Assembly (NCBI GenBank): GCA_943327105.2
Contig: CALPVV020000019.1
Span: forward strand, 1-32,194
From: Nitrosovibrio sp. Nv4
GTDB lineage: Bacteria > Bdellovibrionota > UBA1018 > CAIMNF01
DNA: 32,194 bases
Direction: 5' to 3'
Shown: positions 8,876 to 16,622 of the stretch, piece after piece
Layout: each line of letters opens with the position of its first letter
How positions within the stretch are numbered: the stretch's first letter is position 1
Translations under genes and position numbers: made by a program
The notes under the pieces: generated by a model
Database searches by the model: none
What the model was told of the DNA's origin: nothing
What the model saw: the letters and a program-made list of their open reading frames with translations, nothing else

Positions 8876-8904
8876 ACTCAACCCTTGTAATAATTATAGC
8901 ACGA

Positions 8905-10278
8905 TTAAATAAAATCACTGCTTAGCAAAAATGAAATGACGCCTTTACTGTAAGTCGCTGCATCCACAGTCGAATTGTTCATGAAGTAATTATAGTCGAG
9001 GGTGAAATTCCAGTCTTTGAAGAATGGCGCAATCAAACCGGTTCCGGCTTTGTACCAATAATCGCGCCTGCCCAGGTCTGATTGCCAAAATATCTGACCT
9101 CCGACTTCCGCCATGAACGTATTCACTAAACCCAGTTTTTCAATTCCTGGAATCGAAACACCCACCGTCACCGGAATCGACAAACCACTCAAACGATAAT
9201 TTTTACCCACAGAGTACTGATTGTCGAGTGAACCGGTAAGCGACAGAAAATCAGATTCAGACCACTGGGTACGATAATTTACCCGGGCGACGAGATCGAC
9301 ACCAGAACGATCATTGTCACTGCTTACACCACTGGCGAGAATGAATTTTTGATAGCGCAGAGGCGCTTCATAAGTCCAGATATCGTTATCTTTGGTTTTT
9401 TTAACCAATTGCCACATTAAACCTGCATCATAATTGTATAAACCGAAACCGGAGTTATTCAAAAAAACAATATCGGCAAATGCATCCCAGCGAACCGCTC
9501 CTGTGCCAAAAAACAGATCGACGCGATTATATAAATTATTGAACGTATTGACGTCACTATTGAAGTAATCCGTGAAGGCACCGACGAAACGGGCATCAAC
9601 TACTTTTCCGAATAAAGTTCCCGCATAGCCGAATTGTACGCTCGGTGAAAGATAAAAGCTTCCACGTTGACTCAATGAGGTTCCTCTCGAAACCGTCTCT
9701 TCAATTAATTGAACATTCGAATCAAAACCACCGGACAATGCGGCAAAAAGACGGAATTTACCGCGTGCTCTTTTTTGAAACGGCGGAAGTGCGGCACCAT
9801 CGGTAATGACACTCGCTTCAAGCAACTCAAGAACACGAGAAGCTGAATTCGAGATTCCAACTTCTTTAGTTTCCAGATCCTTCAAAACCCTGATCGCATC
9901 CTGTTTTCTACCACCTTGATGAAAACAATCGGCGAGATTATAGAGTGCATAGATACGGTCTTCGAGCTCGTTAAAAACGATTCCTGCTGTTTGAAATGAG
10001 TAACAAGCTTGTGCAAAGTTTTTTTGCTTGAGTTGAATCAAGCCTAAAAAATTAAGAACAGAGCCATCTTGACCATCATTTTTCAGCGATTGCTGAAGCA
10101 CCATTTCGGCCTCTTCATACAATCTTTGCTCAAGATAGACTTGGGCATAAGTCATCGAAACTTCGCGGTTGGTATCGGCTTTTGTCCGTTGAGCTTCCTC
10201 GGAAAAAGCAGAGAGTGCAAACAACAACACAAATGAACCCATGATATTTTTCAAAAAAACATTTTTTTTCAAAACCAT
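8905..10278 (-). CDS. TPR-repeat protein with C-terminal outer-membrane beta-barrel
   Basis: A 457-residue exported protein. The signal peptide (MGSFVLLFALSAFS) is preceded by a basic extension. Residues 38-150 form about three to four TPR-like helical pairs (YLEQRLYEEAEMVLQQSLK, FLGLIQLKQKNFAQACYSF, ALYNLADCFHQGGRKQDAI). From about residue 172 the sequence alternates in amphipathic strands rich in aromatics (FAALSGGFDSNV, RGSFYLSPSVQFGYAG, DYNYFMNNS), typical of an outer-membrane barrel of about 14 strands. A periplasmic TPR module plus barrel recalls Slam-type surface lipoprotein translocators, but I see no diagnostic motif beyond architecture. The start has AGAGGA seven bases upstream. It lies between the transglycosylase and FecR-domain genes, separated by 16 and 29 bases, so the three are probably one operon. 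Confidence 0.8.
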   Translation of the reverse strand: MVLKKNVFLKNIMGSFVLLFALSAFSEEAQRTKADTNREVSMTYAQVYLEQRLYEEAEMVLQQSLKNDGQDGSVLNFLGLIQLKQKNFAQACYSFQTAGIVFNELEDRIYALYNLADCFHQGGRKQDAIRVLKDLETKEVGISNSASRVLELLEASVITDGAALPPFQKRARGKFRLFAALSGGFDSNVQLIEETVSRGTSLSQRGSFYLSPSVQFGYAGTLFGKVVDARFVGAFTDYFNSDVNTFNNLYNRVDLFFGTGAVRWDAFADIVFLNNSGFGLYNYDAGLMWQLVKKTKDNDIWTYEAPLRYQKFILASGVSSDNDRSGVDLVARVNYRTQWSESDFLSLTGSLDNQYSVGKNYRLSGLSIPVTVGVSIPGIEKLGLVNTFMAEVGGQIFWQSDLGRRDYWYKAGTGLIAPFFKDWNFTLDYNYFMNNSTVDAATYSKGVISFLLSSDFI

Positions 10279-10294
10279 CTTCGGTCCTCTTTGT

Positions 10295-11659
10295 TCAACG
10301 TTTTTTACGCCGCTGCATTTTTCGCGGGTGAGTTTTCTTCTGTTTGTAACTTGTTGCAGACAATTTCAGGGTTTGTCCCGGTACCAATTTGGTTTTCATA
10401 CCCAATCCGTTTACGCGGCTCAAATACGCAACTGACAAACCTCTTTTTTTGGCGATTGTTTTCAGTGTGTCGCCTTTTTTTACGATATAAACGGTGATCT
10501 TCCCTGAGCCTTCACGAACAGCACTGCTGCGCTCGGGCCTGACGACAATTTTCATCGAAGCCAGTGAATTGACTTGTCGATTCACCGCAGGAACAAATTT
10601 CTCAGGCACCCAGATCTCATCCGTTTTACGGCCCGGATGGGTGTGATTTTTCAAGTAGTGGGGATTTACAAAAGAAAGCGTCCCATTCGGCATGCCAACC
10701 GAACGTTCAACCGACTCGAACAATACAGGCGAAGGAACCTTCACCAATTCCACATCGGGGTACTTTTTTTCTTCATTGATGTAAAATGCAAACAATTCAG
10801 GATTTTCTCCGATATATCGAGCTGCCAGATATTTCGGAATGTAATCCATGGTCTCAGAAGGCAACTTCCGTCTCTCGACCAACTCCCAGAAATCATCGGT
10901 CCCAGCCTTACGAATGCAACTGCGAATTCGTCCAGGACCGGCATTATACGCTGCCATCGCCAAGTACCAGGAGTTGAATTCACGATAAAGGTCACGCAGG
11001 TATTTTGCCGCCGCTTCGGTTGCACGAATCGGGTCGCGGCGTTCATCAATATAAGAATCAACCTCAAGACCGTACATTTTTCCAGTCGGTTTCATGAACT
11101 GCCATACCCCAACTGCCTTCACACGAGACTTCGCACGGAAGTTGAATCCGCTTTCAATTAAACCTAGATAATAAAGATCAGCAGGGACCTTGTTTTCTTC
11201 AAGAATGTTTTCAACCGCTTCGCGATAAGGCTCCCCCCGATCCAGAAACACTTGAAACCGCTCCCGATCCCGTTGGGAAAAGTACTGGATCCAGTTTGCA
11301 ACCTTTTCATTGAACTGGTGAGGAATGGTGGAGCTCAAGTGGCGGGATTTTTTTGGTCTAATCTCAATATCTTCATCATCGTCATCGGCACCAGGCACGA
11401 CCGCAGGCTCCTCAAAATGGGTGACTTCGGCAGTTCCAGCCTCAGGCCGATTCCCTTCTTTTGAATCGCCCTCATCATCGTGATCAGCCTCTTCAGTTGA
11501 AGGTTCATTTGATATTTTAGGCTTTTTCTCGTCTTTAGCGGTCATTCCAGGCAAAAGGGGCGCAGAATGACGGGTCGGTTGACGGGTCGACGCGCAGGAG
11601 CTTAAATGCAAAATTGCGAGCAAAAAGCACAATCGGGCCATCGTTTTAGATGAGAGCAT
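10295..11659 (-). CDS. mltD: MltD-like membrane-bound lytic murein transglycosylase lipoprotein with LysM
   Basis: Cleaves the glycan strand of peptidoglycan with formation of 1,6-anhydro-muropeptides. A lipobox (LSS-C22) indicates lipid anchoring. A low-complexity acidic linker (about 50-105) precedes the SLT/goose-lysozyme-like domain (about 140-290). This shows the catalytic Glu in LGLIESGFN, then GVWQFMKPTG and MAAYNAGPGRI, the standard family-1 transglycosylase motifs. One LysM repeat sits near the C-terminus (VYIVKKGDTLKTIAKKRG to LVPGQTLKL), followed by a very basic tail. E. coli MltD is similar in length (about 450) but has two LysM repeats. No good ribosome binding site separates the ATG at 11659 from the ATG at 11641, so the start is uncertain by six residues. 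It heads the TPR-barrel/FecR unit and is divergent from rpsT. Confidence 0.9.
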   Translation of the reverse strand: MLSSKTMARLCFLLAILHLSSCASTRQPTRHSAPLLPGMTAKDEKKPKISNEPSTEEADHDDEGDSKEGNRPEAGTAEVTHFEEPAVVPGADDDDEDIEIRPKKSRHLSSTIPHQFNEKVANWIQYFSQRDRERFQVFLDRGEPYREAVENILEENKVPADLYYLGLIESGFNFRAKSRVKAVGVWQFMKPTGKMYGLEVDSYIDERRDPIRATEAAAKYLRDLYREFNSWYLAMAAYNAGPGRIRSCIRKAGTDDFWELVERRKLPSETMDYIPKYLAARYIGENPELFAFYINEEKKYPDVELVKVPSPVLFESVERSVGMPNGTLSFVNPHYLKNHTHPGRKTDEIWVPEKFVPAVNRQVNSLASMKIVVRPERSSAVREGSGKITVYIVKKGDTLKTIAKKRGLSVAYLSRVNGLGMKTKLVPGQTLKLSATSYKQKKTHPRKMQRRKKR

Positions 11660-11684
11660 TGATCAAATTTTAGTACGAAACCCC

Positions 11685-11713
11685 TTGTCATTCCTAGAAT
11701 ATTTTATTACAAA
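11685..11713 (+). promoter_or_regulatory. Candidate promoter of rpsT
   Basis: TTGTCA (11685-11690), a 17-base spacer and TACAAA (11708-11713) fit a sigma70 promoter with one and two mismatches. The start would be near 11720, leaving a leader of about 70 bases that contains a small hairpin GCGTT-GTT-AACGC (11738-11750). In E. coli, S20 synthesis is autoregulated in the leader; whether this hairpin serves that purpose is inference. Confidence 0.4.
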
Positions 11714-11791
11714 GATAAGCGAACCATTCTTCTACGCGCGTTGTTAACGCATCACACAATGTAGAGATTCATGAATGGTGAAGGAGCTAAA

Positions 11792-12112
11792 ATGGCAAAT
11801 AAAAGACAGTCGCTGAAACGCGCAAAACAAGAAACAAAACGTCAGGCCCGCAACACTGCGGTTAAGTCTGCAACTAAATCCGCTGTGAAAAAAGCAATCG
11901 AAGCGGTTCAAACCAAAGACATGGGTAAAGCAAAAGAAGCTTACATGCTTGCAGTGAAAGCACTCAGCAAAGCTGCTTCTAAAGGCACTATTCCTAAAAC
12001 ACGTGCTTCTCGCAAAATCAGCCGTTTGACTTTGCTTGCAAAGAAAATTCTTCCAGAAGCATTGCCAATCAAAACTGGCGCTCCTAAAAAAGCTGCAGCT
12101 GCTAAGAAATAA
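11792..12112 (+). CDS. rpsT: 30S ribosomal protein S20
   Basis: A small basic primary-binding protein of the 30S subunit that contacts 16S rRNA. The start at 11792 (MANKRQSLKRAKQ) is supported by AAGGAG a few bases upstream and by the family N-terminus; an in-frame ATG 21 bases earlier would put that site inside the coding region. The 106-residue product shows the Lys/Arg/Ala-rich helical composition and the motifs NTAVKSATKSAVKKA and KAASKGTIPKTRASRKISRL typical of S20. It carries an Ala/Lys-rich C-terminal extension (about 15 residues beyond the usual end near 88-90). It is monocistronic, divergent from the transglycosylase gene and convergent with pyrE, with a shared terminator directly after it. 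Confidence 0.97.
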   Translation: MANKRQSLKRAKQETKRQARNTAVKSATKSAVKKAIEAVQTKDMGKAKEAYMLAVKALSKAASKGTIPKTRASRKISRLTLLAKKILPEALPIKTGAPKKAAAAKK

Positions 12113-12132
12113 TTTTTTTCTAAATTTGAATG

Positions 12133-12165
12133 AAAAAGCCGGTTCCCAAAAGGTGCCGGCTTTTT
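12133..12165. terminator. Bidirectional Rho-independent terminator between rpsT and pyrE
   Basis: AAAAAGCCGG (12133-12142) pairs with CCGGCTTTTT (12156-12165) around a 13-base loop, with a run of T on the plus strand and of A (T on the minus strand) on the other side. It lies 20 bases after the rpsT stop and directly after the pyrE stop on the opposite strand, so it can end both transcripts. Confidence 0.88.
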
Positions 12166-12166
12166 T

Positions 12167-12730
12167 TTATTTTCGGAATGCTTTTTTGATCTCGGTGATC
12201 GTAAACAAGGAATGAAAAGTAACTCCAAGCGGCTTGAATGCATCTTCCCCACCCGCTTCACGATCTACAATGCTGAACACATGTGAAACCTTGAAGCCTT
12301 CATTGCGCAGAATTTCGATCGCCTTTTTAGCGGAGCCACCTGTCGTGACCACGTCTTCAACCACAATGAAATTGGTACCAGAAGAAAAGTTTTCAACACC
12401 TTCAATGTAACGGGATGTACCGTGTTTTTTAGGTTCTTTACGAATCATGGTGGCGGGAAGAATCACACCCTTATCTAAAAGCCCCCTTGAAACTGCCATC
12501 ACAATCGGATCAGCTCCCAGGGTTAAACCACCTACTCCGCCAAAAGTAACACTCAAACCAGCAAGCCACTCAGCCGCTAATTCTCCAATTGCTTTCGCTC
12601 CAACCGGATGCAAAATGGTCGGTTTCAGATCAATATAAAATGAACTTTTCTGACCCGAAGAAAGCGTGAAATCACCTTCTTGGTAACTCTTTTCCAATAT
12701 CATTTGAAGCAGGGTTTCACGTGCGTTCAT
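12167..12730 (-). CDS. pyrE: Orotate phosphoribosyltransferase
   Basis: Converts orotate and PRPP to orotidine-5'-phosphate in pyrimidine synthesis. The 187-residue protein has the family N-terminal loop with SGQKSSFYIDLKP, then GGLTLGADPIVMAV, the flexible catalytic loop RKEPKKHGT (97-105) and the PRPP-binding motif VVEDVVTTGGSA (123-134). The start at 12730 is chosen because its ATG overlaps the TGA of the upstream gene (ATGA), indicating translational coupling; a GTG five codons earlier directly abuts the only purine-rich site. It is the last gene of the motility block, an unusual neighbour for a housekeeping enzyme, and ends at the bidirectional terminator. Confidence 0.95.
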   Translation of the reverse strand: MNARETLLQMILEKSYQEGDFTLSSGQKSSFYIDLKPTILHPVGAKAIGELAAEWLAGLSVTFGGVGGLTLGADPIVMAVSRGLLDKGVILPATMIRKEPKKHGTSRYIEGVENFSSGTNFIVVEDVVTTGGSAKKAIEILRNEGFKVSHVFSIVDREAGGEDAFKPLGVTFHSLFTITEIKKAFRK

Positions 12731-13614
12731 TTCTGGTGCAACCACCCCTTCAGATCTTCAAATACATTCTCTTTCACGGTCTCATTGAAAATCTCGTGAT
12801 AGAGGCCTGGATAAACGATCATCTTCTTGTCTTCATGCTTGAAGCGCTCAAAAAAATCTTTTGCCGAACTTGTATCAACGATTTCATCTTCTCCGGCCAA
12901 TTGAAACAATACGCGAGTCTTTTCATGAATTCGCAAATCAGAAGCGATCAGGCCTTCCATCGCACTTTTCATGCTGAAGAAAAACTTGGGTGTTGCAATC
13001 GAGTGATTCAACCGGTCTTTCAAATAAGCTTCGACCACATTTTCATCCCGACTCACCTTGGTTGCATCAAGACCGGTATCCATTTGCAATGAGCCCCAGA
13101 CTTTTGAAATTAATTTTGCCGCGAGAACTTTCGCAACCGGCACTTCAACCTTGAGACCGATCAACGGTGAAGAGATGATCAGATGGTCTGCGTTCAAATC
13201 ATTCCGATAAAGAAAAGTACACAACGAAACCAATCCACCCATGCTATGACCAAACCAATCGAGTTTGCAACTCACTGGCACCTGTTTTTGAAGCCAAGTC
13301 CATGCAAGAAGAGCATCATCCACGTATTCATCAAATCTCTCAACATGGCCACGAATCCCCTCTGATCGGCCATGTCCACGAAGGTCCGGAGCCACAATCA
13401 AGTCATAATCATCGCCCAGATAATGGGCAAAATGCTGATAGCGCCCACCATGTTCACCTTGACCGTGAATGATCAAAAGAGCTCGCTTGGGCACGACTCC
13501 TCGTTTACGAAAAATATTGAAAAAGATCGAATGCTCGCCATCAAGTGATTCGTGCACTTCGGTTTCATATTCGAACGATAATGGAAACTGAGGAAACCCG
13601 TGGGGGATGATCAT
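12727..13614 (-). CDS. Alpha/beta hydrolase, monoacylglycerol lipase / lysophospholipase type
   Basis: A predicted serine hydrolase of the Hydrolase_4 (MGL-like) group, 295 residues and without a signal peptide, hence cytoplasmic. The oxyanion region HGQGEHGGRY (50-59), PDLRGHGRSEG (77-86) and the nucleophile elbow GHSMGG with Ser124 are intact. The acid is probably in AGEDEIVD and the His in LYHEIFNE. The family cleaves monoacylglycerols or lysophospholipids; the exact substrate is open. It is coupled by ATGA overlaps to both neighbours, the GYF-PilZ gene and pyrE, so it is part of the gliding block, although no direct role in motility is known to me. Confidence 0.88.
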   Translation of the reverse strand: MIIPHGFPQFPLSFEYETEVHESLDGEHSIFFNIFRKRGVVPKRALLIIHGQGEHGGRYQHFAHYLGDDYDLIVAPDLRGHGRSEGIRGHVERFDEYVDDALLAWTWLQKQVPVSCKLDWFGHSMGGLVSLCTFLYRNDLNADHLIISSPLIGLKVEVPVAKVLAAKLISKVWGSLQMDTGLDATKVSRDENVVEAYLKDRLNHSIATPKFFFSMKSAMEGLIASDLRIHEKTRVLFQLAGEDEIVDTSSAKDFFERFKHEDKKMIVYPGLYHEIFNETVKENVFEDLKGWLHQK

Positions 13615-14414
13615 TTGATGTAACTTTCAATCGCTTTCTTGGCTTCATCTGAAATCTTAGTGAATCTGAAAGCAAAACCACGCTTATCTTCTAGCACACG
13701 TACAATCACGCCCTCGGCGACAAATGGTTTCAACCCGGAATCCTGTGGAGGCGTGACATTGAGATGAATGCTTGAACCCAACTCGCCCGGTATCTTATCG
13801 GTAAGCAACTGCATACCGCCCACGCTGATATCCCTGCACATCCCGGTAACCAATTCACTTTGGTTGGTAACATAAACCTGCGCAAGAAGCGGCTTGCGCG
13901 GAAGAATTCTTTTCTCCGCTTTCAATTCTGTAAGACTGTTCGAGGCAGTTCTTGGCAAAGGCGGTGCTCCGGCAGCAGCTGGCGCAAAAAGATCCTTCAC
14001 TTCTTTTACCGGCTTCCACTCTTCAAAACCTTCACGCCAAACATAAGCCAATTCAAGAACCTGTCCCGCAGAGATCAGACGCTTCAACTCGGTTGTCTGA
14101 TATGGCCCTGTCTGGTTGTCATTCTGAAAAAGGAACCATTTGAAGTGGTCATCTTTTTTAGGTACAGGTGGCGGAGTCATCACCGGTTTCGGTTTGGGAG
14201 GAGCCGGTTGAAGGACTTTGAAAACTTCATGATCAGCGATACGAATCCACTGAGCTTCTTTTTCTCGGTAACAAAAATCAATCCAATTTATTTTTTTTTC
14301 CACCAGCATCTGATAAATCTCAGATGGCTTCAATGGACCTTGGTACTGATCACCAACCGCAACAAACCATTCAGCCTGATCATTTTCAAATTTTACAATA
14401 TTGGTGTTTTCCAC
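13611..14414 (-). CDS. Cytoplasmic GYF-GYF-PilZ protein, putative c-di-GMP input to the gliding machine
   Basis: A 267-residue soluble protein with two GYF_2-type domains, each with W-F-x..G-P.. opening and a W-x-R/P-V/I end: residues 16-63 (AEWFVAVGDQYQGPLKPSEI) and 92-138 (FKWFLFQNDNQTGPYQTTEL). Pro-rich linkers join them to a C-terminal PilZ domain (about 165-265). The two c-di-GMP-binding elements are both present: RxxxR as RILPR (169-173) and DxSxxG as DISVGG (195-200). GYF domains also occur in the cytoplasmic part of the myxobacterial gliding protein AgmX/GltJ. The start has AGGAG six bases upstream and follows the TonB-like gene by nine bases; the end overlaps the hydrolase gene (ATGA). 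The domain calls are strong; the link to gliding control is inference from the operon. Confidence 0.87.
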   Translation of the reverse strand: MENTNIVKFENDQAEWFVAVGDQYQGPLKPSEIYQMLVEKKINWIDFCYREKEAQWIRIADHEVFKVLQPAPPKPKPVMTPPPVPKKDDHFKWFLFQNDNQTGPYQTTELKRLISAGQVLELAYVWREGFEEWKPVKEVKDLFAPAAAGAPPLPRTASNSLTELKAEKRILPRKPLLAQVYVTNQSELVTGMCRDISVGGMQLLTDKIPGELGSSIHLNVTPPQDSGLKPFVAEGVIVRVLEDKRGFAFRFTKISDEAKKAIESYIK

Positions 14415-14423
14415 GGTGTTCTC

Positions 14424-15695
14424 CTACTTGTTTGCGTTTGTAAATCCGAATGGATACTTGATACTCACTGGTACACCACCACCCGGCAACGGGAACTGAA
14501 CACGTTCCAAGACCTTTAGAACGCATCGTTCAATTTTTGGGTTATTGATTGAACTCGACGCAATCGCCAGTTGAGATGCTTTACCGGATGCACCGATCGT
14601 CATGGACGCAATTACCTTACCGGCTGCTCTTGCTCCACCCGTATTGATCTCGTTTTCATAGCAGTAACGCAATTCATCCCTGTGGGCCTTGATCGCCGCA
14701 TCGATTGCATCTTTATCGATCGCACCAATGACCACGGTTTCAGAACCATTCCCCATGTTCAATTCAACACGAGCCGCGCCACCGACAATCCCGGTACCAG
14801 TACCATCAGCACCCAGACCTGTACCAACTTTTCCGCCTCCGCGACCTTTATCACCGAGTCCGCCAAGCAAAGTATCGGCATTGCCACCTCCACCTTTTCC
14901 AGTACCTTGAAGTCCTGCGCCACCTTCACCACGCGTATCAAACCCACCAAAACCAGCGAGTTTTGAACCTGATTTGCCAATGGCTTTTCCCGAGCCACCA
15001 AGCAAATCCAGAATCTTGCTCGTCGCACCTTTCATCATCTGTACGTTTCCGTTATCAGCAACTTGAGACTGGGTGCCACCGCGACCTTCACCAGCATTTG
15101 GAGATGGACGTTTCGCCGCCGTTTGCTTGGTTTTATCGGGTCTCGCATTTTTTGCACCACGAGAACCTTCCGCACCTTTAGCTCTGGCACCTTCGCCTTC
15201 TTTTGCCTTATCTTGTGCCTTCTGCGGTTTACCACCAGCCAACTGCGTCGGCTTCGGATCTACCTTCGGTTTAACCTCAACAGGTTTTGGAGGCTCAACC
15301 GGCTTCGGAGCCTCAGCAACTTTTTCAACCGGTGGTTTCGGCGCCGGCTTATTAAATTTCGGCTGTTTCGGATAATTCTCAGGGTGATCCAAAATCACCA
15401 CCACTGCCGGAGTTGGCTCAACCACTTCAGCAGGAGGATCAAGTCTTGAAACACCAAAAATAATCATGATGGTCAGTGCGATCGATGCGAGCATCGACTT
15501 TGCCAAAAAAGGGTCGGTGACAATCGTAGTCTTTTTACGAAGAACAGGTGGAGCAATGGTCTGACTCAGATAAATACTGACCGAACCGGATTCTATTTTG
15601 GCAAAATCATTTTCGCCGAGACTGACCTGCTTACCCGATTGTCTCAGTGATTCGACCGTCTTCAATTCACCATTAATATAAAGAACACCCTTCAT
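14424..15695 (-). CDS. gltG: GltG/AgmX-type TonB-like periplasm-spanning gliding motility protein
   Basis: A 423-residue inner-membrane protein. Residues 1-50 form a small cytoplasmic domain with FHA-like strand spacing (GVLYINGELKTV, KQVSLGENDFAKIESG). One transmembrane helix (about 67-85) follows, then a Pro/Lys-rich periplasmic rod (88-160), a long Gly/Lys-rich low-complexity region (160-305) and a C-terminal AgmX/PglI-type domain (325-417). That domain has the conserved RYCYENEI, ERCVLKVLERVQFPLPGGG and KYPFGF, with the Cys pair C345 and C391. In myxobacteria such proteins link the inner-membrane motor to the outer-membrane Glt parts. Gene order supports GltG. No clear ribosome binding site precedes it. 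The motor proteins (AglRQS) are not in the window. Confidence 0.82.
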   Translation of the reverse strand: MKGVLYINGELKTVESLRQSGKQVSLGENDFAKIESGSVSIYLSQTIAPPVLRKKTTIVTDPFLAKSMLASIALTIMIIFGVSRLDPPAEVVEPTPAVVVILDHPENYPKQPKFNKPAPKPPVEKVAEAPKPVEPPKPVEVKPKVDPKPTQLAGGKPQKAQDKAKEGEGARAKGAEGSRGAKNARPDKTKQTAAKRPSPNAGEGRGGTQSQVADNGNVQMMKGATSKILDLLGGSGKAIGKSGSKLAGFGGFDTRGEGGAGLQGTGKGGGGNADTLLGGLGDKGRGGGKVGTGLGADGTGTGIVGGAARVELNMGNGSETVVIGAIDKDAIDAAIKAHRDELRYCYENEINTGGARAAGKVIASMTIGASGKASQLAIASSSINNPKIERCVLKVLERVQFPLPGGGVPVSIKYPFGFTNANK

Positions 15696-15731
15696 TGCAG
15701 GGGTTAATACAAGATTCCAACGGTTTCCAAC

Positions 15732-16316
15732 TTATTGAGACAAATTGACTTCAGCTCCATTTTGATAAACCGGAGGCACAATCATCGAATCAACATCAGT
15801 CAGGTGATCGACATCGAGAATGCAATCATTCCACGAAAATGCGGCTTCAAGGGTATCTTTCGCTTCCGGACGATAATCAAAAATCGTTTCAACCGAATCT
15901 TCTTCAATCAATAACAAAGCCTGATCAGGAAGAAGATCACGCGCTGTTGGTTTCTTGAATTCGAAAATAAAAGATGCATCACCCAACTTGACTTGATCGC
16001 CATTTTTAAGCTGATGATGAACCACTTTTTGGCCATTCACGAAAACGCCTGATGGACTCGCCAGATCGAGAATCATCGCAGAACAAGCCGATACTTCATT
16101 GCCCCAAACCAACTCGACTACGGCGTGAATTGGTGCAACCCCCGGGGTTTCGGAGATTTTCACATCTGCCGTCTCGATTGAACCGATCACGATTCTGGGC
16201 TTATGAATCATGACGGTTTTCTTTGAGCCGCCAGAGGTCAATTCAAAGGATGCCTTGATGCTCTCTGCATTTTGTTTTTGGGAACTGGTCTGACTGGCAA
16301 TCGTTGTTTGACTCAT
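15732..16316 (-). CDS. FHA-domain protein with degenerate phosphothreonine site
   Basis: A 194-residue cytoplasmic protein with one FHA domain (about 38-120) and an acidic C-terminal tail. The fold is recognisable from RIVIGS, IHAVVEL, ILDLASPSGVFVNGQKV and LKNGDQVKLGDASFIFEF. The residues that normally contact phosphothreonine are changed: GR becomes G45-S46, SRxH becomes API-H64, and the Asn of SxNG becomes Ser (SPSG, 87-90). It therefore probably serves as a structural or phospho-independent module. In myxobacterial GltG the FHA domain is fused to the TonB-like part; here it lies on a separate protein just upstream of the TonB-like gene. The start has GGGAG about ten bases upstream. Confidence 0.85.
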   Translation of the reverse strand: MSQTTIASQTSSQKQNAESIKASFELTSGGSKKTVMIHKPRIVIGSIETADVKISETPGVAPIHAVVELVWGNEVSACSAMILDLASPSGVFVNGQKVVHHQLKNGDQVKLGDASFIFEFKKPTARDLLPDQALLLIEEDSVETIFDYRPEAKDTLEAAFSWNDCILDVDHLTDVDSMIVPPVYQNGAEVNLSQ

Positions 16317-16340
16317 ATTCTTGTCTCCCGTAATGGATCT

Positions 16341-16622
16341 TTAGTTGCTCTGTACCGAATCGCGCAACATTTCACGTCTGAAATTTGCACGTCTCTTAGT
16401 CAGAGAATCAAATCGTTCTGCATTCCTGTTTTGGAAATAAAACTCACCCGGCGCCTTCATTTCACCCTCAAGACTCAATCCTTCGAAATCAATGGATTGA
16501 TTTTCAAGATAAATAACCTTCTTTTTCGGTTCACCCGGATTGGCAATCACTTTCACATTTTTCGCTTCAGCTACTGCGCCAAGAACCAAAAATAAAACCA
16601 ATGTTTTCAATAATAGATTCAT
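16341..16622 (-). CDS. Small exported protein in the GltF position
   Basis: A 93-residue product with a signal peptide (MNLLLKTLVLFLVLGAVAEA) and a short basic mature part of about 73 residues without Cys or known motif. The start at 16622 is supported by an ATGA overlap with the end of the large TPR gene and by AAGGTG about eight bases upstream. It lies between the GltD-like and FHA genes. In Myxococcus a small protein, GltF, lies between GltE and GltG; the match in place is noted, but I cannot claim sequence homology. Periplasmic location is likely. Confidence 0.72.
   Translation of the reverse strand: MNLLLKTLVLFLVLGAVAEAKNVKVIANPGEPKKKVIYLENQSIDFEGLSLEGEMKAPGEFYFQNRNAERFDSLTKRRANFRREMLRDSVQSN

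Noticed and set aside
8905-10278. Firm assignment of the TPR-barrel protein as a Slam translocator
   Set aside because: Only the architecture agrees; no lipoprotein substrate gene of the usual type or diagnostic motif is visible.
10574-11161. 195-codon open frame on the plus strand
   Set aside because: It lies wholly inside the transglycosylase gene on the other strand, has no ribosome binding site and a biased, Arg-rich composition, and shows no family resemblance.
13860-14519. 219-codon open frame on the plus strand
   Set aside because: It is antisense to the GYF-PilZ gene and to the end of the TonB-like gene, both of which have clear domains; the translation is Arg/Phe-rich noise.
15073-15375. 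Open frames over the low-complexity part of the TonB-like gene
   Set aside because: Stops are rare on all frames here because of the Gly/Lys/Pro-rich composition; the products are simple-sequence artefacts.
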